From contig JAGVYT010000028.1 in NCBI GenBank assembly GCA_018303115.1, positions 1 through 33,233 of the forward strand: a stretch of DNA of 33,233 nucleotides, in the 5' to 3' direction. Numbering within the stretch: position 1 is the first letter of the stretch; each line of letters starts with the position of its first letter. Source of the stretch: Candidatus Woesearchaeota archaeon. GTDB taxonomy: Archaea > Nanobdellota > Nanobdellia > Woesearchaeales > UBA10216. The translations under genes were made by a program, and so were the position numbers. Under the pieces are notes generated by a model. That model ran no database searches. It had not been told where the DNA came from and was given only the letters and a program-made list of their open reading frames with translations. Positions 12,980 through 20,578 of the stretch are shown here, piece by piece.

Positions 12980-15493
12980 TTATTCTAAAGAACCAAGCTC
13001 ATCCAGGAATCGCTTTGCAGTCCTTACCAGGTGCTCTGGCTGTGTCCTGAATATTTCTGAAGCGCGTTTGATTACATCTCCTCTATAGGCGCCAGTTGAA
13101 ACTAAACTGGGATTGACAACCCCCCTTCCTTTTTTGACTTTCTGCTTCCACTTGTCGAAAAGCTCCTCGCAACGTGAAGGAATCCATTCAGGATTAACAG
13201 TGCATCCAAGGATTCCGGCAAGTTCATTGACTATTTTGCTGCTGCCTGAAGTTATACTGTTAAAGGCTTTTCCGGCAGAATATTCTATCCTTACAACGCC
13301 GTCCTGCACCTTGCCGCTCTTTATAATCTTGACCGCTTCAATTTCACCGGTGTGGTGCACATGCGTTCCCCCGCATGCCTCAACATCAAATCCTTCAATT
13401 TCCACGATTCTTAGCTCTTTTCCTGGAACTACCGGACCCTGGTAAATGCCGAAGCCATACTTTTGCTCTGCTTTTGTTCTTGGAATAAAGCTGCTTACAA
13501 CTTTGAGGTCTTTCTTTATCACTTCATTTGCTTCCTTCTCAAGCTTTTGCAGCTGCTGTTGCGTTAAAGACTCGTAATGCGTCATGTCAAGCCTCGCCTT
13601 TTCAACGAACTTGGCTGTCCCTGCCTGCCATGCATGCTTTCCAAGGTTTCTCCTCATAAGCTGGTTAAAGATGTGGGTGACGGTATGGTGCTGCGAAAGC
13701 TGCTTTCTTCTTTCAAAGTCTATTACGCAGTCAACTGTTGCATTGAGCTTAAAATCAGGGGTTTCAGAAAGCACATGCCCAATGTGCTTGCCTTGTCTGA
13801 ACACATCCTCCACTTTAGGCCCTTTAACGATTTCACCTTTGTCGTTTATCTGGCCCCCGGATGTCGGAAAAAAATAGGTTTTGTCCAGGAATATCACTTT
13901 TCCAATGATTTTCACAACCCTTGCGCTAAATCTGGTTTTCGCGTAATCGCTGTAGTAAAGGGCTTCTGTTGCAGGAACCCCTTCCAGATTGAGTGTTGTC
14001 TTACGCTTCGAGGCGCTTTTTTGCTCTTTTTGCCCGTGCCTTGCTGCAACAAGCGCATAGAAATTTTCAGGCACCGCTATCTTCTTGTTTTCTTTAGCAG
14101 CTTCTTCAGCTATTTGACTCGGATTTATTCCTTGGCTGTCATACAATTCTATAAGTTTTTCATCAGCAATCTTTTCATTTTTTTGCAGCAGTCTTGAAAC
14201 AATTTGTTTTGCGCGGTGCTTTGTTTCATTGTATTTTCTTTTTTCAGCCTCCAGGACTTCAGCCACCTCGCTTAAGTTTTCACTCAGCTCGGGAAACTGC
14301 GGCTTCAGATAGCGAGCGTGCAGCTCGCATAGCTTTGCCAGGTCTATTTTCCAGCCGTAAGCGTCTATAAAGCTTAAAGCCCTCCTGAGAATGACCCTTA
14401 AGTTGTAGCCGCCGCCGACATTGCTTGGAAGTATCCCATCTGTTAACGCGACCAGCAAGCTTCTTGAATGTTCTGCTATTGAGTAAAGCTCTGACAACGG
14501 AATTATCTGTTTTCTCAGCTCACTGCTGCTTGTTCCTATTTTCTTGCTGACAAAGCCCCATGTTTTGTCAATATCCTCGACTTCATCAACATTAAGGTAA
14601 GAGCTGTATGGCAAAAATTTTTGCAGCAACTTGCCGTCAACCTTTATGCCGGTTATCCCGTTTAGCTTCTTGACAACAGTCGGAAAAGTCGTCTCATAAC
14701 TTGTTGGAGCTGCCCCTGTAAACCATGCGTTCCTTTCCTGCCCCATTCCCATGTCAAGGACTTTAAGGGGCAGTTCCTTATATGAATTGCCAGTGACTTC
14801 GTAAAGCATGTAAACCTGGTTGCCAATCTCAAGGCCCCTGCTGAAGTATTCCATGCAGGGCCCGAAGTTTCCTCCGCCAGCCCACGCGTCCTCATGATAG
14901 GTTATTTCCTCGTTCGGCAGCCCCAAACCGCCCCTCAGCCAGGAATGTATGTCTCTAAAATATCTGGGCTGGTCAAATTTGTCTTTTGGGACAAAAGCGT
15001 GCTGTCCAATCATTACAAATCCGGTGTAATGCGCTCCGGTTATGCCAACATTATCTATGTCATTGAATCTAAGGCAGAATTGAGGCACAACCAGAGGGTT
15101 TGCAGGCGGTTCTACTTCTCCAGAAACGACATATGGCTGGAAATCGTAAATGCTTGCCTGCACAAAATCGGTGTCATCCCTCCACCTTGCTGCAACAGGA
15201 TACCTCTTAATGGGTTCATATCCCAAGTTCTTAAAATGAGATGCGAATTTTTTCCAGCTCTGAATATAATCCAGTTTTTCTTTTGCAGGACTTTTGTCAA
15301 TAAACCTAAAGCCTCCGCTGCATGCAGGGTCTCCACAGACATTGCCTTCAGTCACGCTCCAAAAGAATCTTTTGCAGTTGCTGCAGTTTTTTCTGGAAAA
15401 TCCTTCCTCTTTGAGCACAGAAGTGGCATAATACTTGTCAGGGGTCTTGCTCGCTTTAGCCCTGAACTCTTCTTTTATCTGCTTGTCGCCCAT
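12980..15493 (-). CDS. alaS: Alanyl-tRNA synthetase, archaeal type
   Basis: A protein of about 837 aa that charges tRNA-Ala. The N-terminus has the archaeal zinc-containing start (CSNCKRFFWS...CGDPACSGG). The class II catalytic core follows, with WLRGGLGLPNEEITYHEDAW and FGPCMEYFSRGLEIGNQVYM, and further on GGGYNLRVILRRALSF. The editing domain has the zinc/active-site pair HHTVTHIFN and CGGTHVHHTG. The C-terminal part is short, as in archaea. The frame is open to 15541, but a TATA box (TATATATAAG on plus, 15516-15525) lies about 27 bp before the ATG at 15493 (MGDKQIKEEF), which fits a leaderless start. The upstream membrane genes are transcribed in the same direction. Confidence 0.96.
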   Translation of the reverse strand: MGDKQIKEEFRAKASKTPDKYYATSVLKEEGFSRKNCSNCKRFFWSVTEGNVCGDPACSGGFRFIDKSPAKEKLDYIQSWKKFASHFKNLGYEPIKRYPVAARWRDDTDFVQASIYDFQPYVVSGEVEPPANPLVVPQFCLRFNDIDNVGITGAHYTGFVMIGQHAFVPKDKFDQPRYFRDIHSWLRGGLGLPNEEITYHEDAWAGGGNFGPCMEYFSRGLEIGNQVYMLYEVTGNSYKELPLKVLDMGMGQERNAWFTGAAPTSYETTFPTVVKKLNGITGIKVDGKLLQKFLPYSSYLNVDEVEDIDKTWGFVSKKIGTSSSELRKQIIPLSELYSIAEHSRSLLVALTDGILPSNVGGGYNLRVILRRALSFIDAYGWKIDLAKLCELHARYLKPQFPELSENLSEVAEVLEAEKRKYNETKHRAKQIVSRLLQKNEKIADEKLIELYDSQGINPSQIAEEAAKENKKIAVPENFYALVAARHGQKEQKSASKRKTTLNLEGVPATEALYYSDYAKTRFSARVVKIIGKVIFLDKTYFFPTSGGQINDKGEIVKGPKVEDVFRQGKHIGHVLSETPDFKLNATVDCVIDFERRKQLSQHHTVTHIFNQLMRRNLGKHAWQAGTAKFVEKARLDMTHYESLTQQQLQKLEKEANEVIKKDLKVVSSFIPRTKAEQKYGFGIYQGPVVPGKELRIVEIEGFDVEACGGTHVHHTGEIEAVKIIKSGKVQDGVVRIEYSAGKAFNSITSGSSKIVNELAGILGCTVNPEWIPSRCEELFDKWKQKVKKGRGVVNPSLVSTGAYRGDVIKRASEIFRTQPEHLVRTAKRFLDELGSLE

Positions 15494-15537
15494 GCTTTTC
15501 TGGCGTTTGGTTTGGTATATATAAGTTTTGATGAACG

Positions 15538-16131
15538 TCAAATTACCCTTATAACAGAAATAACCAGCCCTGCAACCAATGGAATGAGCAAATTATCGTC
15601 TACAGCCATGCCTCTGAATTTGAGTTCAAAACTTTCAACTATCATCGCTATTGCCGCTGCAGGAACTGCTTCCTGCCACTGCACAAAAAAGGCTGCGCCA
15701 ATTGCGGCTGCAGCAGACCCCAATATGCTGCCTTCGACAAGCTTATACTTGTTCAGGGGATGCCTTATTTTTCCAAAAAGCTTTCCGGAGACGTGCGATA
15801 TGGAATCACCAAAAGTGACTATCATGATTGATGCCAGCGCTATGCTTCTCTCAAACAACAAAACTGCAAGAAGCATTCCTGCAACCAGGAAAAGCGCTCC
15901 CTTTCCCGGAAAGGAATCCCTTCTTTCAAAGTGCTCCAAAAACCACGACACAACAGGCAATCGTTTCTTAACGCTGACGAAAGAAAGGGCTGTGCCTGCC
16001 AACAGCACCGGAAGAAAGAATTTCCAGTCAACAACGCCTTTTGCCACCAGGAAGGCTGCAGCTATGCCGACCGCGATATGAACTGCCTGCCTTTTAATCT
16101 CTAGCGAAACGGATTTTTCCATGCCAACCAT
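15538..16131 (-). CDS. Dolichol/phytol-kinase-like membrane CTP transferase
   Basis: A 197-aa integral membrane protein with about six hydrophobic segments. The signature region IVTFGDSISHVSGKLFGK, then HPLNKYKLVEGSILG, and the C-terminal AVDDNLLIPLVAG are characteristic of the COG0170 (SEC59/dolichol kinase, phytol kinase) family, which uses CTP to phosphorylate polyprenols, and is related to CdsA enzymes. It overlaps the end of the PAP2 gene by about 30 bp; the start may be ATG 16131 or ATG 16122 (MEKSVSLEIKRQ, the usual family start). With the PAP2 enzyme upstream it could make and recycle polyprenyl phosphate for glycan carriers. An alternative is a role in archaeal phospholipid CDP-activation. 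Confidence 0.82.
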   Translation of the reverse strand: MVGMEKSVSLEIKRQAVHIAVGIAAAFLVAKGVVDWKFFLPVLLAGTALSFVSVKKRLPVVSWFLEHFERRDSFPGKGALFLVAGMLLAVLLFERSIALASIMIVTFGDSISHVSGKLFGKIRHPLNKYKLVEGSILGSAAAAIGAAFFVQWQEAVPAAAIAMIVESFELKFRGMAVDDNLLIPLVAGLVISVIRVI

Positions 16132-16670
16132 TCCAGTTTTTTAGCTTCCTGGAGCATGACAACGCCTTTCCCAATTAAGTATCCTATAATCGCGCCCCAC
16201 ACAACATCGCTAAAATAATGCGCACCTAGATAGAGCCTGCTAAATGCCACAAGTAAAGCTGGCAGGAGCCAGAAACGCTTAAGCGCTGGGAACTCGCGCT
16301 CAAGAACAGGCAATAATGAAAAGGCAACAGCCGCGTGCATGCTTGGGAAAGAATATTGCGTGAAAACAAACGCTGCATGCTCAGGCCTGGGCCTGGCAAC
16401 GACAAACTTCAGCAGGATGCTTACAGCAGACGATGCAGCAGAACTCAGCAACAACGCTTTAATCCACTTTTTCTTTCTCTCCTGCCGCATAAACAGGGAA
16501 GCCGTAATCAGCAAAACAACTACAATCGAGATTACGTTGCTAAATAATTGCATAATGTAAGAGAGGACGGGATGTTTTATTGAAGAGGCAACAGCAAAAA
16601 TTCTTGTATCCAAAGTAAAGCTAAGTAATCCTAAGAGAGCAACAAGCAGTAAAAGAACTTTAGTTTTCAT
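16101..16670 (-). CDS. PAP2-superfamily membrane phosphatase
   Basis: A 189-aa membrane protein with all three catalytic motifs of the PAP2 superfamily: KFVVARPRP (KxxxxxxRP, about 88-96), FPSMHAA (PSxH, about 108-114) and SRLYLGAHYFSDV (SRxxxxxHxxxD, about 144-156). There are about five membrane helices, and residues 5-20 may be a first membrane segment. Such enzymes remove phosphate from polyprenyl pyrophosphate or phosphatidate. Overlap with the dolichol-kinase-like gene suggests work on the same polyprenyl carrier, since both reactions yield polyprenyl monophosphate. A TATA-like TTTATAAAAA at 16695-16704 lies about 28 bp before the ATG. Confidence 0.9.
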   Translation of the reverse strand: MKTKVLLLLVALLGLLSFTLDTRIFAVASSIKHPVLSYIMQLFSNVISIVVVLLITASLFMRQERKKKWIKALLLSSAASSAVSILLKFVVARPRPEHAAFVFTQYSFPSMHAAVAFSLLPVLEREFPALKRFWLLPALLVAFSRLYLGAHYFSDVVWGAIIGYLIGKGVVMLQEAKKLEWLAWKNPFR

Positions 16671-16767
16671 AATAAACCATTATTTAATTGGTTATTTATA
16701 AAAATCTTTGCAGTAATACTCGAAAAATGCGAAAACTTTTTATAAGATTAAGCTCTGTCGCAGGTTT

Positions 16768-16803
16768 ATGCTTGCTAGAACAGGAAGGAGGTGGGCAATA
16801 TGA
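16768..16803 (+). CDS. 11-codon upstream ORF before the acidic microprotein
   Basis: ATG at 16768 opens MLARTGRRWAI and ends in a TGA whose first bases overlap the next ATG (ATGA at 16800-16803). A TATA-like TTTTTATAAG centred near 16741 lies about 27 bp before this ATG, so the transcript would begin right at it. The Shine-Dalgarno of the following gene lies inside its coding sequence, making it a candidate leader peptide coupled to translation of the 16800 gene. Confidence 0.35.
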   Translation: MLARTGRRWAI

Positions 16804-16889
16804 GATACCAAGAAGACGGAGATGAAGAAGGCGGAGACGGCTCCGGAGGAGGGGATAAGCCTGATCCAGAAGGCGGAGACGATGTTTAA
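16800..16889 (+). CDS. 29-residue acidic glycine-rich microprotein
   Basis: A 29-codon ORF: after MRYQ every residue but a few is Asp, Glu or Gly (EDGDEEGGDGSGGGDKPD, then PEGGDDV). The Shine-Dalgarno AGGAGGTG lies about 6 bases before the ATG and is the strongest in the window; a TATA-like box is about 60 bp upstream. Together these make it a real gene candidate despite its size. The peptide is expected to be disordered and strongly negative; it might bind cations or a basic partner, but no function can be read. A long structured intergenic region follows. Confidence 0.55.
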   Translation: MRYQEDGDEEGGDGSGGGDKPDPEGGDDV

Positions 16890-16962
16890 GCACAGGCGTA
16901 TTGCTTGCTAAACCTTTATTTTTCTTTTTCATTGTTGTTTCTGTGTAAAGCGAACTTTCCAA

Positions 16963-17022
16963 GCGCCCATTTGCTGGCTGCGGTTCTCCCAACCAAGCAA
17001 ACAGTTTGGGCGCAGCCAGCAA
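16963..17022. ncRNA. Candidate structured RNA: long hairpin with competing stem
   Basis: TTGCTGGCTGCG at 16971-16982 is perfectly complementary to CGCAGCCAGCAA at 17011-17022. Inside it CCCAA (16988-16992) pairs with TTGGG (17006-17010), giving about 17 bp with a 5-nt one-sided bulge. GCGCCCA at 16963-16969 can pair instead with TGGGCGC at 17007-17013, which would break the base of the larger hairpin. It matches no RNA family that I recognise. Confidence 0.4.
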
Positions 17023-17099
17023 CAGCAAGGTGGCGTACTTAACAACCTGACTTTACATTCTGCGGTAATGTCAACTTCAGTGGCATGCCGCTTAATTTC

Positions 17100-17131
17100 T
17101 TCTCCTCCCTAACTTTGTAAGGGGGAGAGAA
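17100..17131. terminator. Hairpin in polX upstream region
   Basis: Pyrimidine-rich TTCTCCTCCCT (17100-17110) pairs imperfectly with AGGGGGAGAGAA (17120-17131) around the loop AACTTTGTA. It could end transcripts coming from the structured region, or cap a leader. There is no long T-tract on the plus strand, so terminator status is weak. Confidence 0.25.
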
Positions 17132-17217
17132 ATGAAGTAAAAAGAAAACGAAACACGCGATAGTTGACTTCACCCATTCTGCGAAAATTTAAATACCTGA
17201 TAGGTTAAGTTATAACT

Positions 17218-18951
17218 ATGAGGAATTCAGAGGTAGCTGATGTTTTGTATGGCGTTGCAGACATACTTGAGATGCAAAATGTTCAGTTCAAGCCTAACGC
17301 CTACAGAAAAGCTGCCCGCTCTGTTGAGGAATCGCCAAAGGACATTAATGAAGTTTTAAGAAGCAGCGGCAAAGAAGGCCTGAAAAAAAATTTCCCGGGA
17401 GTAGGGGAAAGCATTGCTGAAAAGATAGAGGAAATAGTGACAACCGGAAAGCTTCGCTATTATGACGAGCTTAAGAAAAAATTCCCAAAGCACCTTTTCG
17501 GGCTTATGGAAATCCGGGGCCTTGGCCCGAAGCGCATTAAGCTTCTTTACGACAAGCTTAAGATTTCCAACGTAAAGCAGCTTGAGGCTGCTGTAAGGAA
17601 ACACAGGATAAGCAAGCTGGAAACTTTCGGGGAAAAAAGCGAAGAGGATATCTCCAAAGGCATAGAGCTTTTCAAGATGGGCAGGGAGCGTATGCTTCTC
17701 GGTTATGCGCTGCCGACAGCGCTTGAAATTGAAAACAGGCTCAGAAGGTTAAAGTTTGTAAAAAGCGTAAGCGCTGCTGGCTCTCTTAGGAGGCGTAAGG
17801 AAACAATCGGGGATGTTGACATTTTAGCAGCGTCCTCAAGCGCGGATAAAGTCATGAGCTTCTTCACTGAGATGGGCGATGTTTCCAGGGTTTTGGCAAA
17901 AGGGGCGACAAAGTCAAGCGTTATTCTGAAAAGCGGATTGCAGATTGACTTAAGGGTTGTTGACTCCTCCAGCTACGGGGCTGCCTTGCAGTACTTTACA
18001 GGAAGCAAGGAGCATAACATCAAAGTCAGGGAGCTTGCAATGAAAAAAGGGCTGAAGATAAACGAGTACGGCGTTTTCAAGCTCAAGGGAAATAAAAAAA
18101 TTGCAGGCAGGACAGAGCAGGAAGTATACAAAGCGCTGGGCATGGGTTGCCCTGAGCCTGAAATGAGGGAAAACAGGGGGGAGGTGGAGGCCGCATTAAT
18201 GCACAGGCTGCCAGAGATAATCAGCTATGGCAGCATAAAGGGCGATTTTCATACCCATACCAGGCACAGCGATGGCTCTGACTCAATAGAGGAGATGGCT
18301 GCTGCCGCAAAAAAACTTGGATATGAGTATATTGCAATAACAGACCACTCAAAGAGCATGAGGATAGCCCGAGGCTTAAGCGAGCAGGAAATGCTTGAGC
18401 ACGTAAAAAGAATAAAGGCTGTTGACCGGAAAGTCGGGGGAATAAAGGTTTTGGCAGGCTCTGAAGTGGATATACTTCCAAACGGCGAGCTTGACTACAG
18501 CGATGACTTGCTGAAGAAATTCGACGTTGTAGTTGCTTCAGTGCATTCGCGCTTCAAGTCTTCAAGGGAGGAGATGACCAAACGCATAGTAAAAGCGCTG
18601 CAAAATCCTTATATTGACATCCTAAGCCATCCGACAGGAAGGCTGATAGGAAAGCGCGAGCCTTACGAAGTTGACCTGAAGGAGGTTTTTGAGGCTGCTG
18701 CAAAAAACAGGGTGTATCTTGAAATAAATTCGCACCCTGAACGCTCTGATTTAAGCGACACTAATGCAATGGAAGCAAAAAAGCACGGATGCAAATTTGT
18801 AATAAACACGGATGCGCACAGCACAACCGGGTTAGGGTATATGCAGCTTGGCGTTTCCATATCCAGGAGGGCATGGCTGACTTCTAAAGACGTTATTAAC
18901 GCCTCTCCTGCCAGACAGCTGATGAAGCTTTTCAAGAGAATTAAGAATTAA
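17218..18951 (+). CDS. polX: Family X DNA polymerase with PHP domain
   Basis: A 577-aa PolX. The N-terminal 8-kDa part with helix-hairpin-helix NFPGVGESIAEKIEEI (about 58-73) is followed by a second hairpin LMEIRGLGPKRIKLLYDKL. The nucleotidyltransferase core has GSLRRRKETIGDVDILAAS (catalytic Asp pair) and a third Asp in QIDLRVVD, then GAALQYFTGSKEHN. From about residue 343 a PHP domain carries metal ligands KGDFHTHTRHSDG, ITDHS, AGSEVDIL, SVHSRF, LSHPTG and NTDAHS, giving 3'-5' exonuclease activity in related enzymes. All motifs look intact. The role is gap filling and base-excision repair. TATA ATTTAAATAC at 17187-17196, 27 bp upstream, supports a leaderless start. The nearby nreA gene is another repair factor but not in the same operon. 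Confidence 0.95.
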   Translation: MRNSEVADVLYGVADILEMQNVQFKPNAYRKAARSVEESPKDINEVLRSSGKEGLKKNFPGVGESIAEKIEEIVTTGKLRYYDELKKKFPKHLFGLMEIRGLGPKRIKLLYDKLKISNVKQLEAAVRKHRISKLETFGEKSEEDISKGIELFKMGRERMLLGYALPTALEIENRLRRLKFVKSVSAAGSLRRRKETIGDVDILAASSSADKVMSFFTEMGDVSRVLAKGATKSSVILKSGLQIDLRVVDSSSYGAALQYFTGSKEHNIKVRELAMKKGLKINEYGVFKLKGNKKIAGRTEQEVYKALGMGCPEPEMRENRGEVEAALMHRLPEIISYGSIKGDFHTHTRHSDGSDSIEEMAAAAKKLGYEYIAITDHSKSMRIARGLSEQEMLEHVKRIKAVDRKVGGIKVLAGSEVDILPNGELDYSDDLLKKFDVVVASVHSRFKSSREEMTKRIVKALQNPYIDILSHPTGRLIGKREPYEVDLKEVFEAAAKNRVYLEINSHPERSDLSDTNAMEAKKHGCKFVINTDAHSTTGLGYMQLGVSISRRAWLTSKDVINASPARQLMKLFKRIKN

Positions 18952-18956
18952 ATAAG

Positions 18957-19078
18957 TGGGCCTGCCCGGATTGTCGCAGAACCGGAGGTTCTGGGACACC
19001 AGAAATCTCCGATTTCTCGTTCGAACCGGGGACATCAACCCTGTGAAGGTTGCGTCATAACCGCTAGACCACAGGCCC
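18957..19078 (-). tRNA. tRNA-Val(CAC) with a 49-nt insert/intron in the T-loop
   Basis: The minus strand gives acceptor GGGCCTG/CAGGCCC with discriminator A and no CCA. The D-arm is GTC..GAC with AGCGGTTA. The anticodon arm CAACC-TTCACAG-GGTTG has anticodon CAC (Val), and the variable loop is ATGTC. The T-stem CCCGG/CCGGG is intact, but its loop is 56 nt instead of 7: it starts TTCGAAC and ends AAT, so about 49 nt are extra. Removing them leaves a 73-nt tRNA. The insert consists almost entirely of two perfect 7-bp hairpins with 3-nt loops, a member of the paired-hairpin repeat family. A bulge-helix-bulge junction is not obvious, so whether it is spliced by the usual endonuclease is open. Confidence 0.88.
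18973..19018. repeat. Paired-hairpin repeat, copy B (inside tRNA-Val T-loop)
   Basis: Read on plus: GTCG, then stem CAGAACC-GGA-GGTTCTG (18977-18993), spacer GGACACC, then stem AGAAATC-TCC-GATTTCT (19001-19017). The order GTC, AACC..GGTT, spacer, CAGAAA..TTTCT is the same as in copies A and C, with the variable bases inside the stems changed in a compensating way. It fills the insert of the tRNA-Val gene. Confidence 0.6.
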
Positions 19079-19121
19079 GTAAATCAAAACAATGCGTAAC
19101 CCTTTAAAAATATTTTTAGCG

Positions 19122-20450
19122 TTAATCCTGGAGCAGTCTCTTTCCTATGTTAGATTCGTCAGGCAACTGCATCAAAGCGTTATAGTAGATTTTTTCCAGC
19201 CGGTCAACAACTGCGTTAACAGAGAAGTTATCCACTATGGTTTTTCTTCTTGTGGCGCTTAGTTGGTGCCTGAATTCTGGATGGTCGGCAACCCATTTAA
19301 TCCCTGTTGCCAGCTGGACGGCATTACGCGCCTCAAATAGTATGGCCCCGTTGCATTGCAGAAGTCCTGTATTTTCAAATGGCGTAAAATAGCCATTTTT
19401 ATTCGCCTCCTGACAAGTCAAACTCGCATTCCCGGTTGCAACATTGACATAGCCGTCTATGTTTGACATTATAACTGGAGTGCCGGATGACATTGCCTCG
19501 GCAGGAACGTATCCAAAGCTTTCATTGGACTGTGACGGAGCAACAACCATGCTTACGCTTCGATAATACTGCGGCAGCTCGTCCGGGGCGATTGCCCCAA
19601 GGATTGTATAGCAATCGGCAGGTATTCCCCTAAGCGATTTTTTGTCAACCCTTCCCACCCCTCCGATAAGAAGATGAACAGTGTCAAGGTAAGATTTATC
19701 GCTTACAACCTGCTTAAATGCATGCGCCAGATACCTGAAACCCTTTCTTTTTTCGTTCTTCCCGTGCCTGCCGACAAATAGGATTGTTGTTTTTTCATTT
19801 GGAAACACCAGCCGCTTGCCTTCAGGGGAGAACAGTTCTGTATCTACAGGATTTGGCACAATGGATTCAGTCAGGCCTGTAACAGGCAGGAGCCGCTCAA
19901 ACAGCTCTGCTGCAGGCCTTGATACGGGAATAATTTGATGAACGTTTCCTGCTATTTGCCCTTTGTATTTTTTTATATCAAAATAAATACTGTAACCACG
20001 TGCTTTTAAGCCAATTTTTCCAGAAGCATGGACGGTAGTTATTATGGCTACTTTGCTTCTGTCAAGTTCCCTGATTGCACGGGAAGGCAGCCCAAGGGCT
20101 TCCGGAGCCTGTGCGTTAACTACATCGAAATTGTTAGCAAGGTATTTTATAATTCCCCCCCAGCGTCTTGAATAAAGCACTACTTTAGTAACCGAACCTC
20201 CATTCCTCATTGGGATAGACCATCCCCCTGTATCAACCATGTCCTCAAGGTCTAAAACAGCAGAAGAAAAATTTCTCGGAAAACGCCCGAATATTTTAAC
20301 AGTATGCCCCCGCCTTATGAGTTCTTTGTAAAGCGTTTCTATGTGGCGGTTAACCCCTCCCCTGTCCCTGGTCCAGAGGTAAGGCGATATTATCGCAATG
20401 TTAAGAGGCAAATCTGTTCTTTCATTGAGAAGTCGCTCTAGCTCTCCCAT
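19122..20450 (-). CDS. Glycosyltransferase, GT4 / GT-B fold
   Basis: A protein of about 442 aa. The N-terminal IAIISPYLWTRDRGGVNRHI is the donor-independent opening of GT4 enzymes (SPY....GGV..HI), followed by LYKELIRRGHTVKIF. The C-terminal Rossmann half has TTILFVGRHGKNEKRKGFRY, later HLLIGGVGRV and then VVAPSQSNESFGYVPAEAMS with the conserved E-x7-E-type motif (ESFGYVPAE) that binds the nucleotide sugar. It transfers a sugar in the cytoplasm to a lipid or protein glycan; acceptor unknown. The frame is open to 20498, but a TATA-like ATTTTTAAAAT at 20476-20486 lies about 29 bp before ATG 20450, so MGELERLLNERTDL is the likely start. Confidence 0.9.
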   Translation of the reverse strand: MGELERLLNERTDLPLNIAIISPYLWTRDRGGVNRHIETLYKELIRRGHTVKIFGRFPRNFSSAVLDLEDMVDTGGWSIPMRNGGSVTKVVLYSRRWGGIIKYLANNFDVVNAQAPEALGLPSRAIRELDRSKVAIITTVHASGKIGLKARGYSIYFDIKKYKGQIAGNVHQIIPVSRPAAELFERLLPVTGLTESIVPNPVDTELFSPEGKRLVFPNEKTTILFVGRHGKNEKRKGFRYLAHAFKQVVSDKSYLDTVHLLIGGVGRVDKKSLRGIPADCYTILGAIAPDELPQYYRSVSMVVAPSQSNESFGYVPAEAMSSGTPVIMSNIDGYVNVATGNASLTCQEANKNGYFTPFENTGLLQCNGAILFEARNAVQLATGIKWVADHPEFRHQLSATRRKTIVDNFSVNAVVDRLEKIYYNALMQLPDESNIGKRLLQD

Positions 20451-20494
20451 ATAGGTGATTTGGGGATACGCAGCTATTTTTAAAATTATTACAA

Positions 20495-20578
20495 ACAAAA
20501 AAATAAAGGCTCCCTTGCGTAAGTTGGGGTTTGGGGAATGAGAAACAGGTTGTTCTCAGGGAGCCGCAATCACGAATA
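20495..20578 (-). ncRNA. Candidate small RNA upstream of the glycosyltransferase
   Basis: On the minus strand a TATA-like ATTTATATACT (20597-20607) is followed about 26 bp later by a sequence with an 8-bp perfect stem GGCTCCCT/AGGGAGCC (20558-20565 with 20508-20515). Inside it lies a smaller GAGAA/TTCTC hairpin, and right after it TTTATTTTTTTG. Promoter-like box, closed hairpin and T-tract together look like a free-standing RNA of about 70-80 nt that ends just before the TATA box of the glycosyltransferase. I recognise no family. The same TATA-like box could also act on the plus strand. Confidence 0.4.

Larger units (their letters stand above)
16890..17217. other. 328-bp intergenic region with several inverted repeats
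   Basis: No credible protein gene is seen. The region holds a 12-bp inverted repeat (16971-16982/17011-17022), a competing 7-bp pair (16963-16969/17007-17013), a smaller ACATT/AATGT hairpin near 17056-17072, and a pyrimidine/purine hairpin at 17100-17131. The polX TATA box is at 17187-17196. The density of paired segments suggests a structured RNA or a long structured leader/terminator, but neither strand nor boundaries are defined. Confidence 0.5.

Noticed and set aside
14894-16081. A 395-codon plus-strand open frame, and others such as 13577-14197 and 31617-32477
   Set aside because: They lie antisense to alaS, the dolichol-kinase-like gene and nop5, whose motifs are unmistakable; their translations show no domain and no promoter.
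16963-17013. A tRNA, because GCGCCCA/TGGGCGC looks like a 7-bp acceptor stem
   Set aside because: Only 51 nt are enclosed, with no anticodon or T arm, and the bases are shared with a longer hairpin.
16963-17024. H/ACA guide RNA, because ACA follows the 12-bp stem
   Set aside because: The stem has unpaired bases on one side only, so there is no two-sided pseudouridylation pocket, and no kink-turn is evident.
16696-17028. A 110-codon minus-strand ORF over the microprotein region
   Set aside because: Its composition is random-looking, it has no promoter or ribosome site, and it covers strong inverted repeats and a better plus-strand ORF.
18957-19078. A group I intron or self-splicing element in tRNA-Val
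   Set aside because: At 49 nt it is far too short and has no ribozyme core; it is only two small hairpins.
20495-20578. C/D-box guide RNA
   Set aside because: Only loose matches to C and D boxes, with no correctly spaced C' and D' pair.
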